A stretch of DNA of 62,796 bases, from NCBI RefSeq assembly GCF_947501385.1, contig NZ_CANMVP010000028.1, forward strand, positions 1 to 62,796, written 5' to 3'. Positions 26,616 to 35,752 of the stretch are shown here, one piece after another (position 1 is the stretch's first letter; every line of letters starts with the position of its first letter). This DNA is from an uncultured Polaribacter sp. (GTDB lineage Bacteria; Bacteroidota; Bacteroidia; Flavobacteriales; Flavobacteriaceae). The position numbers and the translations under genes are program-made. The notes under the pieces were generated by a model that did not search any database, had not been told where the DNA came from, and saw only the letters and a program-made list of their open reading frames with translations.

Positions 26616-27641
26616 ATGAAAACACCAATTTATATTTTAGGAATCGAGTCTTCTTGTGACGATACGAGCGCATCTGTAATCTGTGATGCAAAAGTGCTAA
26701 GCAATGTGGTTGCCAACCAAGAAATACATTCTAAATATGGTGGTGTTGTGCCAGAATTAGCTTCTAGAGCACATCAACAAAATATAGTACCAGTTGTTCA
26801 GCAAGCTATAGAACAAGCAAATATTACAAAAGAAGCATTGTCTGCCATTGCTTTTACCAAAGGCCCTGGTTTAATGGGTTCTTTATTAGTAGGTACTTCG
26901 TTTGCAAAATCGTTGGCTTTAGGTTTAGAAATTCCATTAATAGATGTAAACCACATGCAGGCGCATATTTTAGCGCATTTTATAAAAGACGAAGAAAGCA
27001 AAATACCTCCTTTTCCGTTTATCTGTTTAACCATAAGTGGTGGTCATACACAAATAGTAAAAGTTGCCAACCATTTTGAAATGGAAGTTTTAGGTGAAAC
27101 CATAGACGATGCGGTGGGTGAAGCGTTTGATAAATCTGCAAAAATATTAGGTTTACCCTATCCTGGAGGTCCTTTAATTGATACATATGCAAAATTAGGA
27201 AATCCAAAAGCGTTTCCTTTTACAAAACCAAAAGTAGGCGACTTAGATTTTAGTTTTAGCGGTTTAAAAACAGGAATTTTATATTTTATTCAGAGACAAC
27301 AGCGCATAAATCCTAAATTTATTGAAGAAAACTTAAATGATATCTGTGCCTCTATTCAATTTACGATTGTAGAGATTTTAATGGAAAAATTAAAAAATGC
27401 TGTAAAACAAACAGGCATAAAACATATTGCAATTGCTGGTGGCGTTTCTGCAAATTCTGAAATTAGAAACCGTTTACAACTCGCAGAAAAACATTTTGGA
27501 TGGACAACTTACATCCCCAAATTTGAATTCACAACAGACAATGCAGCCATGATAGCAATTACAGGTTATTTAAAATATCTAAATAAAGAGTATGCCACTA
27601 TTTCGGTAACCGCAAAAGCACGTTTAAAAGTTACCGAGTAA
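26616..27641 (+). CDS. tsaD: tRNA N6-adenosine threonylcarbamoyltransferase
   Basis: A 341-residue TsaD (Gcp/Kae1). It transfers the threonylcarbamoyl group to A37 of ANN-decoding tRNAs with TsaB and TsaE. Visible motifs are LGIESSCDDTSASVI at the N-terminus, metal-binding NHMQAHILAHF, CLTISGGHTQIV, YPGGPLIDTYAKLG, and the C-terminal FTTDNAAMIAITGYL. It is transcribed divergently from tamB, a conserved flavobacterial arrangement. The sulfatase-like gene starts 3 bp after its stop, so the two are likely co-transcribed. Confidence 0.96.
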   Translation: MKTPIYILGIESSCDDTSASVICDAKVLSNVVANQEIHSKYGGVVPELASRAHQQNIVPVVQQAIEQANITKEALSAIAFTKGPGLMGSLLVGTSFAKSLALGLEIPLIDVNHMQAHILAHFIKDEESKIPPFPFICLTISGGHTQIVKVANHFEMEVLGETIDDAVGEAFDKSAKILGLPYPGGPLIDTYAKLGNPKAFPFTKPKVGDLDFSFSGLKTGILYFIQRQQRINPKFIEENLNDICASIQFTIVEILMEKLKNAVKQTGIKHIAIAGGVSANSEIRNRLQLAEKHFGWTTYIPKFEFTTDNAAMIAITGYLKYLNKEYATISVTAKARLKVTE

Positions 27642-27644
27642 TAG

Positions 27645-29501
27645 ATGAAACACTTTACAAACAGAATCTTATTTAATCTTTCCTATTTTATTTTATGGAT
27701 GGTGTATTTTGTTTTTGCGCGTCTCTTCTTTTTATTATTTTACTTTGATAAAGTGCAAGAATTAGGGTTCGTTACATCCTTAAAAACATACTTGTATGGT
27801 TTTCAATTAGACGCTTCCTTTGCTGCATACTTGTGTTTGATTCCTTTTTTGTTGATTATTTTTTCAATATTTATCAATCCCAAAAAAGTAGGCAATCTTA
27901 TAAAGTGGTATTCGTATATTTTAATAATTTTTATCAATCTATTATTAATTATAGATGCCAGTTTATACCAATCTTGGGGCGTGCGTTTAGACGCGACTTT
28001 ACTAACGTATTTAAATACACCCGAAGTTATGATTGCTTCAGTTTCTAATTTTCAGATGATTTCTGGAATTGTATTTTGGGTATTATCCTCTTTTCTATTT
28101 ATCAAAATATTCAAAACAACAATTAATAAAGTAGTTAAAAATGTACATACTGGCAATTGGTTAGAAACACCAATTTTTCTTTTCATTACAGCTGCATTAA
28201 TAATTCCTTTAAGAGGTGGTTTACAAACCATTCCTGTAAATCAAAGTAATGTGTACTTTTCAAATAAAATGTTTGCAAATCATGCCTCGAACAATTTTGT
28301 TTGGAATTTTTTCAACACATTATCTCATAATACAGATACTACAAATCCGTATGTATTTTTTAGTGATGAAGTTGCAAAAAATACCATCAATAAAAGAAGA
28401 AATAAATTATTAGCAGCCAATACAGATCATATTTTAAACACCGCTAAACCCAATGTAATTTTAATTATCTGGGAAAGCCTTACAGCAAAAGTGGTTGGTT
28501 CTCTAGGTGGAGAACCTCATGTTACAGAAAATCTAAATAGGCTTTCTAAAGAAGGTATTTTATTCACTAATTTTTATGCCAATGGCGATAGAACCGACAA
28601 AGGAATTCCTGCGATTCTAAGTGGCTATTATCCACAGCCAACAAAAAGCATTATGAAAATGCCGAATAAAACCAGAAGTTTGCCCATGTTGCCTCAAAAA
28701 ATGATGGATTTAGGGTACAAAACTTCTTTTTATCATGGTGGCGATTTAAATTTTGGAAACATGAATACCTATCTCCGAAATGCTGGAATTACAGATTTTG
28801 TGGAAGGCAGTGATTTTGATAAAAAAGATTGGAACTCTAAATGGGGAGCACATGATCATATTTTTATGAAACGTTTTGAAAAAGATTTAAAAGGTAAACA
28901 ACAAACACCCTTTTTTAAAATTGCACTCACCTTAACTAGCCACGAACCTTTTGAAATTTTAGGAGATTATAAGTTTGGAAAAGATACTGAAGAAAATAAA
29001 TTTCGAAGTGCACACGCATATACAGACAAAATAATTGGAGCGTTTATTGCCTTTTCAAAAAAACAACCTTGGTATAAAAATACGCTGATTGTTATCATGC
29101 CAGATCATGGACATAGTTTACCAAAACATGCAGAGACTTTTAATTCGCCGAAAAAATTTAAAATCCCGATGCTTTGGCTAGGTGGTGCTTTGCATAAAAA
29201 AGGCATCGAAGTAAATACTATTTCAAGTCAAGTTGATTTTCCTTACACCCTACTCGATTTACTAAAAGGAGATACTTCTGAATTTACTTTTAGTAAAAAT
29301 TTATTCAATACTTCAGAAGAACAATACGTACACTATATTTTTAACAATGGTTTTGGTACCTTGACTAAAGACGGCATATTTGTGTATGACTTTACAAGTA
29401 AAAAAGCCATTTTAGAAGAAGGAAGCAACACAGCTGCTTTAGATTCTTTAGGAAAAGCGATTATACAAAACGCTTACCAAGATTTTTTAGATCGAAAATA
29501 A
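27645..29501 (+). CDS. LTA-synthase-like sulfatase (alkaline phosphatase superfamily) membrane protein
   Basis: A 618-residue protein with five N-terminal membrane helices (to about 195), then an extracytoplasmic sulfatase-fold domain. NVILIIWESLTAKVVGSLGG supplies a metal ligand. The nucleophile threonine lies in FYANGDRTDKGIPAILSGYY (about 310), and VIMPDHGHSLPKHAETFN contains further metal ligands. The family transfers glycerol-phosphate or phosphoethanolamine from phospholipids to envelope glycans. Gram-negative homologues include OpgB- and EptA-related enzymes. The exact donor and acceptor cannot be told. It is translationally close to tsaD (3-bp gap). Confidence 0.88.
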   Translation: MKHFTNRILFNLSYFILWMVYFVFARLFFLLFYFDKVQELGFVTSLKTYLYGFQLDASFAAYLCLIPFLLIIFSIFINPKKVGNLIKWYSYILIIFINLLLIIDASLYQSWGVRLDATLLTYLNTPEVMIASVSNFQMISGIVFWVLSSFLFIKIFKTTINKVVKNVHTGNWLETPIFLFITAALIIPLRGGLQTIPVNQSNVYFSNKMFANHASNNFVWNFFNTLSHNTDTTNPYVFFSDEVAKNTINKRRNKLLAANTDHILNTAKPNVILIIWESLTAKVVGSLGGEPHVTENLNRLSKEGILFTNFYANGDRTDKGIPAILSGYYPQPTKSIMKMPNKTRSLPMLPQKMMDLGYKTSFYHGGDLNFGNMNTYLRNAGITDFVEGSDFDKKDWNSKWGAHDHIFMKRFEKDLKGKQQTPFFKIALTLTSHEPFEILGDYKFGKDTEENKFRSAHAYTDKIIGAFIAFSKKQPWYKNTLIVIMPDHGHSLPKHAETFNSPKKFKIPMLWLGGALHKKGIEVNTISSQVDFPYTLLDLLKGDTSEFTFSKNLFNTSEEQYVHYIFNNGFGTLTKDGIFVYDFTSKKAILEEGSNTAALDSLGKAIIQNAYQDFLDRK

Positions 29502-29602
29502 ATTTTTTCCTTTCAACTTCTCTTCTGTATCTACAATATTGTGGTGCATATCTAGTTTCTTAGTTAGATTTGTTTCTAAATTAGAAAAAACATAACTTAG
29601 CT

Positions 29603-29644
29603 AACTTCTGATAAAATAAATTTTAATTCACTTTATTAGGAGTT
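29603..29644. repeat. Imperfect hairpin before the 161-aa cassette-like gene
   Basis: AACTTCTGATAAAAT and ACTTTATTAGGAGTT are about 12 of 15 complementary. The second arm runs directly into GTTGGTGATAATTTT, whose inverted copy follows the gene. Confidence 0.4.
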
Positions 29645-29659
29645 GGTGATAATTTTGAC

Positions 29660-30145
29660 ATGACACATAAAAACACCTTTATTAACAAAGCAAAAACTGA
29701 ACTTTCAAAAACTACATTTGAATTATTCAATAGTGTAAACAAAAACATTACTAATAAAATTGATTTTAAAAACATCAAAATTTCGAGTGATTTCGAAAAG
29801 GATTATATTAGAATAGAGTTAGATTCTGATTCAAATGGAAAATTGAAATTTAGAATTGAATTTTTTAAAGGATTGTCCGATTTTTTTATTGATGACGGAA
29901 TTGAAATCTTCATTCAAAAAAAATTTCCAAGTTCTGCTAAATCTAAAAGTTATTTCAAACAATTTTTGACTGGTTCAATACGAAAAGATATTTATTTATC
30001 AAAAGAGAAAATTACAAAAACGGATTACTATTTAATTAATAACTCCTCTGAAAAATTAATATATGGTGAAATAAACATAATTGACATTTTTAGAACAAAA
30101 AGGAGCAAGAAGTCCATTTTATTTGCCCCATGGATAACTGAATAA
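29660..30145 (+). CDS. Unrecognised 161-aa protein in a cassette-like unit
   Basis: A 161-residue, lysine-rich soluble protein of unknown family with no signal peptide or membrane helix. Its middle (YIRIELDSDSNGKLKFRIEF, then DDGIEIFIQKKFPSSAKSKS) looks like a mixed alpha/beta domain. The gene starts 4 bp after GTTGGTGATAATTTT, and the near-perfect inverse (AAAACTATCACCAAC) begins just after its stop, next to a long imperfect hairpin. It has no operon partner. The setting suggests a mobile single-gene unit. No function can be assigned. Confidence 0.6.
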   Translation: MTHKNTFINKAKTELSKTTFELFNSVNKNITNKIDFKNIKISSDFEKDYIRIELDSDSNGKLKFRIEFFKGLSDFFIDDGIEIFIQKKFPSSAKSKSYFKQFLTGSIRKDIYLSKEKITKTDYYLINNSSEKLIYGEINIIDIFRTKRSKKSILFAPWITE

Positions 30146-30154
30146 AACTATCAC

Positions 30155-30205
30155 CAACAACTAAGTATATGGCGTGCTGATAGGCCAACGCTATATATTT
30201 TGTTG
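30155..30205. repeat. attC-like imperfect hairpin after the 161-aa gene
   Basis: CAACAACTAAGTATATGGCGT pairs imperfectly with ACGCTATATATTTTGTTG around a 12-nt loop. It resembles a folded recombination site, but the integron core consensus (GTTRRRY/RYYYAAC) is not met. Confidence 0.45.
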
Positions 30206-30289
30206 ACTAATCTGGGAAGTTTTTAGATAAGGGGGAAATCGAGGTTTTGAGAGTTACTTATAAAGAAGTGCTGCGTGTTATCTTTTCGA

Positions 30290-30594
30290 TTTTATGTGTA
30301 TATTTTGTGTTAAACCATCACTAAGCATTCATCTTTTTATTCTTGTTCACTTTCTCCACTTGCTATACAATTCCTGCTTATCAGTACCAGATTTTGTAGT
30401 CGGTATTTGCTCATTAATCAATTGCAAATAGTCTTCAGTCCTAACCTCACGGTTAACAACCTTGTGACTTACTAATGCTTCAGAGAGCCTGTCCTGAGCG
30501 AAGCCGAAGGGTTGCCCCTACCCATAAGGGACTTGCACCCTCTAGATTAATTATTTACCTTTCGATAAATTAAAGATGCCCATGCTGGGCACAC
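30290..30594 (-). mobile_element. Group II intron 5' (domain I) remnant
   Basis: Read on the minus strand from 30594: the 5' end GTGTGCCCAGCATGGGC, then GAGGGTGCAAGTCCCTTATG, GGTAGGGGCAACCC, AACCGTGAGGTTAG and GACTGAAG. These match the order of conserved blocks at the start of one class of bacterial group II introns. No reverse-transcriptase frame and no domain V follow, so only the first 300 or so bases remain. A GGCTTCGCTCAGGACAGGC repeat sits in one loop (about 30487-30510). The 3' boundary is approximate. Nothing else is supported in the rest of the 30146-30837 gap. Confidence 0.5.
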
Positions 30595-30837
30595 ACAACA
30601 TATATAAAGACATGCTAAATGAATGCTTAACCAAAGGCAATTGATAGCTTGCTACATCTAATTTTCCTACGGAAAATCCTCGCACACAAAACCGCAACTT
30701 TCCATACAAAAACACGTTGCCAGTAGTTTAAGAAACTCAGAAACAGAATGTCTAATCGAGATAATTTTAGTGAACCAACTAAAGATACATTTATTATATT
30801 ATAGAATGAGGAGGTAATATTAAAATAGAACCAATTC

Positions 30838-31005
30838 TTAAAACCCACTACCAGGAGATTCAGGACTTGAAGCTTGTGCTTTCTGTGGATTCAAAATTAA
30901 ATAAGTACCTAAAGCTGTTAAAGTGGCATATTTACCATAGTTTCCAATTTTTTTTAATGCTTCTTTACGAGAAATATCTTCTAAAGTATTTTTTTGATGT
31001 TTCAT
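30838..31005 (-). CDS. Conserved-looking 55-aa protein downstream of the T9SS giant
   Basis: Small frame of 55 codons starting at the ATG at 31005. It begins MKHQKNTLEDISRKEALKKI, then has a hydrophobic stretch (KYATLTALGTYLILNP) and ends QKAQASSPESPGSGF. The central RKEALKKIGNYGKYA pattern resembles a twin-arginine-like or membrane-tail leader of small flavobacterial proteins often found next to large T9SS-exported proteins; I recall the type, not a named family. It lies 25 bp downstream of the 1520-aa gene on the same strand and is probably co-transcribed. Function unknown. Confidence 0.65.
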   Translation of the reverse strand: MKHQKNTLEDISRKEALKKIGNYGKYATLTALGTYLILNPQKAQASSPESPGSGF

Positions 31006-31030
31006 TTTAATATCTTTTAAATTCTCGTTA

Positions 31031-34000
31031 TTATTCTATATTTATTTTCTTTGTTTTAGTTCCTTTTTTTGATTGTAATTGTACCAAATAAATTCCAGTT
31101 TTTAAATATGGAAGTGTAACATTATTAACACCGTTTGCCATAAAATTTGTTGCTAAAATTTGCTTACCTAAAAGATCAAACAATGTCAATTTTGCTTTTC
31201 CATTCTGTACTCCAACAATTCTTAAATTGTCTTTTGATGATTTATATATACTAATATTTTCTAAAGCAAAATTATCAACATCTAGTACTTGTAAAGTAGT
31301 ACGCAAAAAGAAACGCCCAATTCCGTTTATTGTTGATGTACTTGTAAACATATAATTTTCATCATTCAAATTAGTAAAAGTATTGTTTTGTTTGTCTTCT
31401 AAATAGACCTCAATTTCTAATGGAAGATTCAGAGATTCTATAGAAATTGTAACTGTTGTATCTGCTTCTAAATTCATCCCAACTGGGATTATCATATTCT
31501 CATAATCATGGTTTGGCAAACATTGTAAAGCAAAATCTACACCTTCACTACCCGAAACTAAATGTGTAAAAACGTTAAATGAATTTGAAGCTGCTTGAAA
31601 CACACCTGCATCATAACCAATATCTAAATCTGTTGTTGAGTTATCAAAATATTTAATATGTGTTTTTCTTGTAGATGTATTATCTGTAATAGATAAATTA
31701 ATTTCTGGATTTATGTTTTCGCTTTTAGAAAATATATTTCCTGTTTGATGCGTTTGCAAAGCCTCTGTAAAAGTGATGGTTTCTCCTCCATCAATAGCAT
31801 TTACAAAAAATCCTTGTCCTGGTGCAATAAATCTTGTACTTCCAGTTGCATGATTATAAATATCATAAGAAGCTGTGCTTGCATTCCATTGATAAATAGC
31901 CACTTTTGTAGGGTCTAATTTGTTTGCATTAACCGTTAAAAAATTATTGGTTGCGTGTGCATCATCATTTAAATTGATGGCTGATGCAAACGGATTTCCT
32001 ATTAAATTCCATTTATTGCCAACTCCTCCACTATTATCTGTAATTGCAATTGGTACAGGTTCTGTAAATAAAGTTCCAGAAAAATTAAATGTACCAGCAG
32101 TTGTTCTTTTTACTGAATATCCTTTTCCTTTTAAAAAGATTCCTGCAACATCTATATCATTTGCACCAGAATTGTCTGTGTAATAATTATAACGATTTGT
32201 GGCTAAACTATTATCATAAGTTGCTACTGCATATTTGTTACCACTTGTTATCACATCGTTTTTAAAATCACTAATATTTTGTCCATTTACAGGTGAGGAT
32301 AAAAAATGCCAACCTTCTGCATCTGCTGGATTTACTGTTGCTGTTACATATCTAGTATATTGTACATTTCCTGTTCCTGTTTGTGTGCCTTCTAGAATTA
32401 AAGAACCATTGTCCGTAGCATCAGATTTTATAGTGAATGTTCCGTTATTTGTTAAATTTCCTTTTATGGTTAATGTTCCTGTAGGTGTTATCTCTAAAGT
32501 AGCTCCAGCATCTATTGTTAAATCATTCATTTCATTTAAGCCTAAATTAATCATAGGATTGTTTGGTGTGCCAGCAGGAATAACTGTATTTAAACTAATG
32601 GTTGGCACGCCTCCACTCCAATTTGCTGCTGTAAACCAAGTATTGTCTGTAACACCTAACCAAGTATTTACAAAAGAAACTTCTACTGTTACTCTATTTG
32701 AGGTTTCTTCAGCTATAATTCTTTTGATGTTTGTTGCAGAAGTTAATGAATTTGACACTAAAAAGTTACCATCTGCTTCTATGGCAATTCCAAAAACACG
32801 TGCACTAAGACTTGTGTTGGTTACAGTGGTTATTGTAGTACCACCTACACTCATTCTTTTTACTACATTATTACCAGAATCTGCAATTAAAATATTGCCA
32901 TCTGCTTCTTGTTCTAAATACCTTGGAGAACTAAATCCACTACCTAAAGAAACAATATTAGAACCATCTGCATCCATTCTTTTTATAGTTGTTCCATTAT
33001 TTTCTGTTACCAGAATTTTACCATCGCTTTGTATAGCAACGCCATAAGGCGTGTTAAAACTGGCTAACGTTACAATATTAGTTCCATCTGCGTCCATTCT
33101 TTTAATAACATCATTACCTCTATCTGAAATTATTATTTTACCATCAGCATCTACTGCTACATCAGAAGGACCACTAAAGCCAGAACCAAGAACGGTTTTG
33201 TTAGTTCCATCTGCATCATATCTAACAATTTCATTACCACTTAAATCTGCTACAATAATTTTACCATCTTGCAAAACTGTAATACCATAAGGATTACTTA
33301 AACCAGAGGAAACTAAAGTTGTCAAATTAGAGCCATCTGCATTCATTCTTTTTATATCTCTATTATTGCCATCAACCACTAAAATTTTACCATCACTTTG
33401 TACGGCTACACCTCTTACTCCTCCAAAACCACTACCTAAAGAAGTTGCAGTTATCGGTTTAAATTGTTCTACATAATAAGTGCTTTCTGTTAATGCTGCT
33501 GAATTGCTTAATGCTGTACCTCCAGAAGCTGCTTCATACCATTTTGCTGTGAAGTTTGTTGTTGGTGTTGCTGCTAAATCGTCTACTGTATTGTTAGGTA
33601 ATACTTGTACTTTATCGCTAATTCGTTTTGCGGTTACTGCAAAACGAGCTATACTTTCTGCACCACTTATAGTTTGTGAGCTATAATAAATGGTATTGTC
33701 TGTTAGTAATGTTGATGTAGATAATGCAGTACCTCCTGTAGCTGCTAAATACCATTTTATAGCTGTTCCAGTAACTGATAAATCTGCAACTGTTTTATCA
33801 TCTCCCGCAAAAATCTGGGTAGTTAAACCAGAAGGCTCAGTAACAGCAACTACTTCTACTGCCACTCTATTAGAAGTATAACTTTCTACAACTTTTTTTA
33901 AATCTTGACTGTTTTCAAAAAGAATAATTGCACCATTTGCATCTACAACCATCCCTCTAGGACGTTCAAGAGTAGCAACAGTAGCTACTTGTGTAACTTC

Positions 34001-35593
34001 TTCTGTAGTTTCGTTGTATCGTATCAATTCTAGATCACTACGAGTTTGACGATATACATATATCAAATCATTGGGGGCTACAGCCAATGCAAAAGAACCA
34101 TAGAACCACGAAACAAAAGGTATCACTTCTTTAACGCCAAAAAACAATTTTTCTAATACTTGGTTATGTTCATTTAAGATTAACATATGGCCATCATTCC
34201 CTAATGCAAGACCAGCTACACTAGGTAAACCACGTATACCATATGGTTCAAATAGATTGCTTCCATCTGCATCTATTCTTTGCAATCCAGCTGTATCATT
34301 ATCAAATTGATTTGTCAACAGAATTCTACCATCTACATCTTCTTCTAAATACTGAAATTTAAGACCACTAGCTAATGTAATAGGATTTGTACCATCTGCA
34401 TTTAGTCTTACTACACTAGCAGAAAAAATATTACCCACACGAATTAAAATTTTACCATCAGACTGAACAGCAATGGATTCAGCATTTTGAGTGGAAAGCG
34501 TACGAATATTAGAACCATCTGGGTTTGCTATTTTTAAATCGCTTCCATTGGCTATTAATAATTGTCCATCTGCTTGTATGTCCAAATGACCTCTAGCACC
34601 TAAACCAGTAGCTAAAGTTGTAATGGTTGTAGGTGCTGTTTGATCTATATAATACGTACCTGTTGTTAATGTTTCTGTTCCTATTAAGGCTGTTCCCCCA
34701 GAAGGTGAGGTATACCATTTTATAGTGTTATTTGTACTTGGGTTGGCCGTTAAATCAGCTACAGTACTTCCTGGCTCTACACTTTGTATGGCACTACTAA
34801 TTTGTTTTGTAGTTACAGCGAGTCTAAAACTTTCAAATGTATTTATTGTTTGTGAAGCATAATAGATTGTATTGTCTGTTAACAAGGTGGTTGTTGGTAA
34901 TACATTGCCATCTGTATATGCATCATACCATTTTATGGCTGTTCCGTTTACGGTTAAATCTGCGATTGTTTTATCATCTCCAACAAAAATTTGAGTTGGG
35001 TTTCCTGTTGGTGGTGAAATAGGTTTAGGCAAAACTCTAATAAATTTATGAATAGAATCGGTTCCAAACCCATTAGTAACTGTTAAAGCAACTGTAAATT
35101 TAGCTAGATCTGTATAAGTATGTGTTGGGTTTTGTGCTGTTGATGTGTTACCATCTCCAAAATTCCAAAGCCTACTAACTATTGCAGAGCCATTATCTGT
35201 AGAAGTGTCAGTAAAATTAACTGTAAAAGGTGTATTTCCTGAAACATTTTTATCATCGACACCATTGCTTGAAAAATTAGCTGTTGGATTAGAAACTTTA
35301 ATAAATTTTTCTTTTGCAATATGCTTGGTATTGCCTAACACATCAGTAACTGATAATGAGACTGCATAATTACCAACATTACTGTAAGAATGTGATGAAT
35401 TTTGGGCTGTTGATGTATTTCCGTCTCCAAAATCCCCATGAAACTTTGTTCCATCTAGAGATAGATAATTAAATAAAATTTCATTCTCTGTAAAAACATT
35501 AGTGTCAGTACTTGTCACTAAATCTGATATTTGCGCTAAACAGTTGGTCGCTATAAAAAAAAGCAATACAGTTATTAAAGTAGGCTTATACAT
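31031..35593 (-). CDS. Giant T9SS-exported protein with PKD, Ig-like and beta-propeller repeats
   Basis: A 1520-residue secreted protein. It has a signal peptide (about 1-21, ending TNCLAQ) and two PKD domains (GDFGDGNTSTAQNSSHSYSN near 55, LWNFGDGNTSTAQNPTHTYT near 145). Ig-like units are built on GDDKT(I/V)ADL...IKWY. At least two runs of NHL-like propeller blades repeat QSDGKILV...KRMNADGSN. A G8/autotransporter-like stretch (WFTAANWSGGVPT) precedes the C-terminal T9SS type A sorting domain (LTLFDLLGKQILATNF, then LKTGIYLVQLQSKKGTKTKK). It is expected at the cell surface or released. The hybrid kinase/AraC gene is divergent and may regulate it. Ligand unknown. Confidence 0.87.
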   Translation of the reverse strand: MYKPTLITVLLFFIATNCLAQISDLVTSTDTNVFTENEILFNYLSLDGTKFHGDFGDGNTSTAQNSSHSYSNVGNYAVSLSVTDVLGNTKHIAKEKFIKVSNPTANFSSNGVDDKNVSGNTPFTVNFTDTSTDNGSAIVSRLWNFGDGNTSTAQNPTHTYTDLAKFTVALTVTNGFGTDSIHKFIRVLPKPISPPTGNPTQIFVGDDKTIADLTVNGTAIKWYDAYTDGNVLPTTTLLTDNTIYYASQTINTFESFRLAVTTKQISSAIQSVEPGSTVADLTANPSTNNTIKWYTSPSGGTALIGTETLTTGTYYIDQTAPTTITTLATGLGARGHLDIQADGQLLIANGSDLKIANPDGSNIRTLSTQNAESIAVQSDGKILIRVGNIFSASVVRLNADGTNPITLASGLKFQYLEEDVDGRILLTNQFDNDTAGLQRIDADGSNLFEPYGIRGLPSVAGLALGNDGHMLILNEHNQVLEKLFFGVKEVIPFVSWFYGSFALAVAPNDLIYVYRQTRSDLELIRYNETTEEVTQVATVATLERPRGMVVDANGAIILFENSQDLKKVVESYTSNRVAVEVVAVTEPSGLTTQIFAGDDKTVADLSVTGTAIKWYLAATGGTALSTSTLLTDNTIYYSSQTISGAESIARFAVTAKRISDKVQVLPNNTVDDLAATPTTNFTAKWYEAASGGTALSNSAALTESTYYVEQFKPITATSLGSGFGGVRGVAVQSDGKILVVDGNNRDIKRMNADGSNLTTLVSSGLSNPYGITVLQDGKIIVADLSGNEIVRYDADGTNKTVLGSGFSGPSDVAVDADGKIIISDRGNDVIKRMDADGTNIVTLASFNTPYGVAIQSDGKILVTENNGTTIKRMDADGSNIVSLGSGFSSPRYLEQEADGNILIADSGNNVVKRMSVGGTTITTVTNTSLSARVFGIAIEADGNFLVSNSLTSATNIKRIIAEETSNRVTVEVSFVNTWLGVTDNTWFTAANWSGGVPTISLNTVIPAGTPNNPMINLGLNEMNDLTIDAGATLEITPTGTLTIKGNLTNNGTFTIKSDATDNGSLILEGTQTGTGNVQYTRYVTATVNPADAEGWHFLSSPVNGQNISDFKNDVITSGNKYAVATYDNSLATNRYNYYTDNSGANDIDVAGIFLKGKGYSVKRTTAGTFNFSGTLFTEPVPIAITDNSGGVGNKWNLIGNPFASAINLNDDAHATNNFLTVNANKLDPTKVAIYQWNASTASYDIYNHATGSTRFIAPGQGFFVNAIDGGETITFTEALQTHQTGNIFSKSENINPEINLSITDNTSTRKTHIKYFDNSTTDLDIGYDAGVFQAASNSFNVFTHLVSGSEGVDFALQCLPNHDYENMIIPVGMNLEADTTVTISIESLNLPLEIEVYLEDKQNNTFTNLNDENYMFTSTSTINGIGRFFLRTTLQVLDVDNFALENISIYKSSKDNLRIVGVQNGKAKLTLFDLLGKQILATNFMANGVNNVTLPYLKTGIYLVQLQSKKGTKTKKINIE

Positions 35594-35715
35594 CGTAATT
35601 CATATTTTGTGCAAAAATCATTTTTTCATTAATCAATTTTGTGTCAATCGCAGTCAATTTTGTGTCATTTTTGTTTTTAAACCTATAAATAACCTTATTT
35701 TATATCTTAGTTTTT

Positions 35716-35723
35716 TATTTTTG
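35716..35723 (+). promoter_or_regulatory. -7 box upstream of the hybrid kinase
   Basis: TATTTTTG, 29 bp before the ATG at 35753, fits TAnnTTTG. No good TTG element is placed upstream of it. Confidence 0.4.
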
Positions 35724-35752
35724 ATGAAAACAGCTTATAATAGTAGCTTTTC

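Noticed and set aside
29494..29600. Minus-strand frame reading NLETNLTKKLDMHHNIVDTE in the gap after the sulfatase
   Set aside because: It looks like the end of a protein, but it is too short and has no recognisable family or start. I cannot support a remnant.
30627..30848. 73-codon minus-strand frame over the intron-flank region
   Set aside because: It overlaps the end of the 55-aa gene and the exon side of the intron remnant, has no domain or signal and starts in the noncoding gap.
32235..33047. Long plus-strand frame of 270 codons inside the 1520-aa gene
   Set aside because: It is antisense to the repetitive beta-propeller protein, whose sense frame has signal peptide, PKD and T9SS domains. 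The antisense frame is open only because of repeat codon bias.
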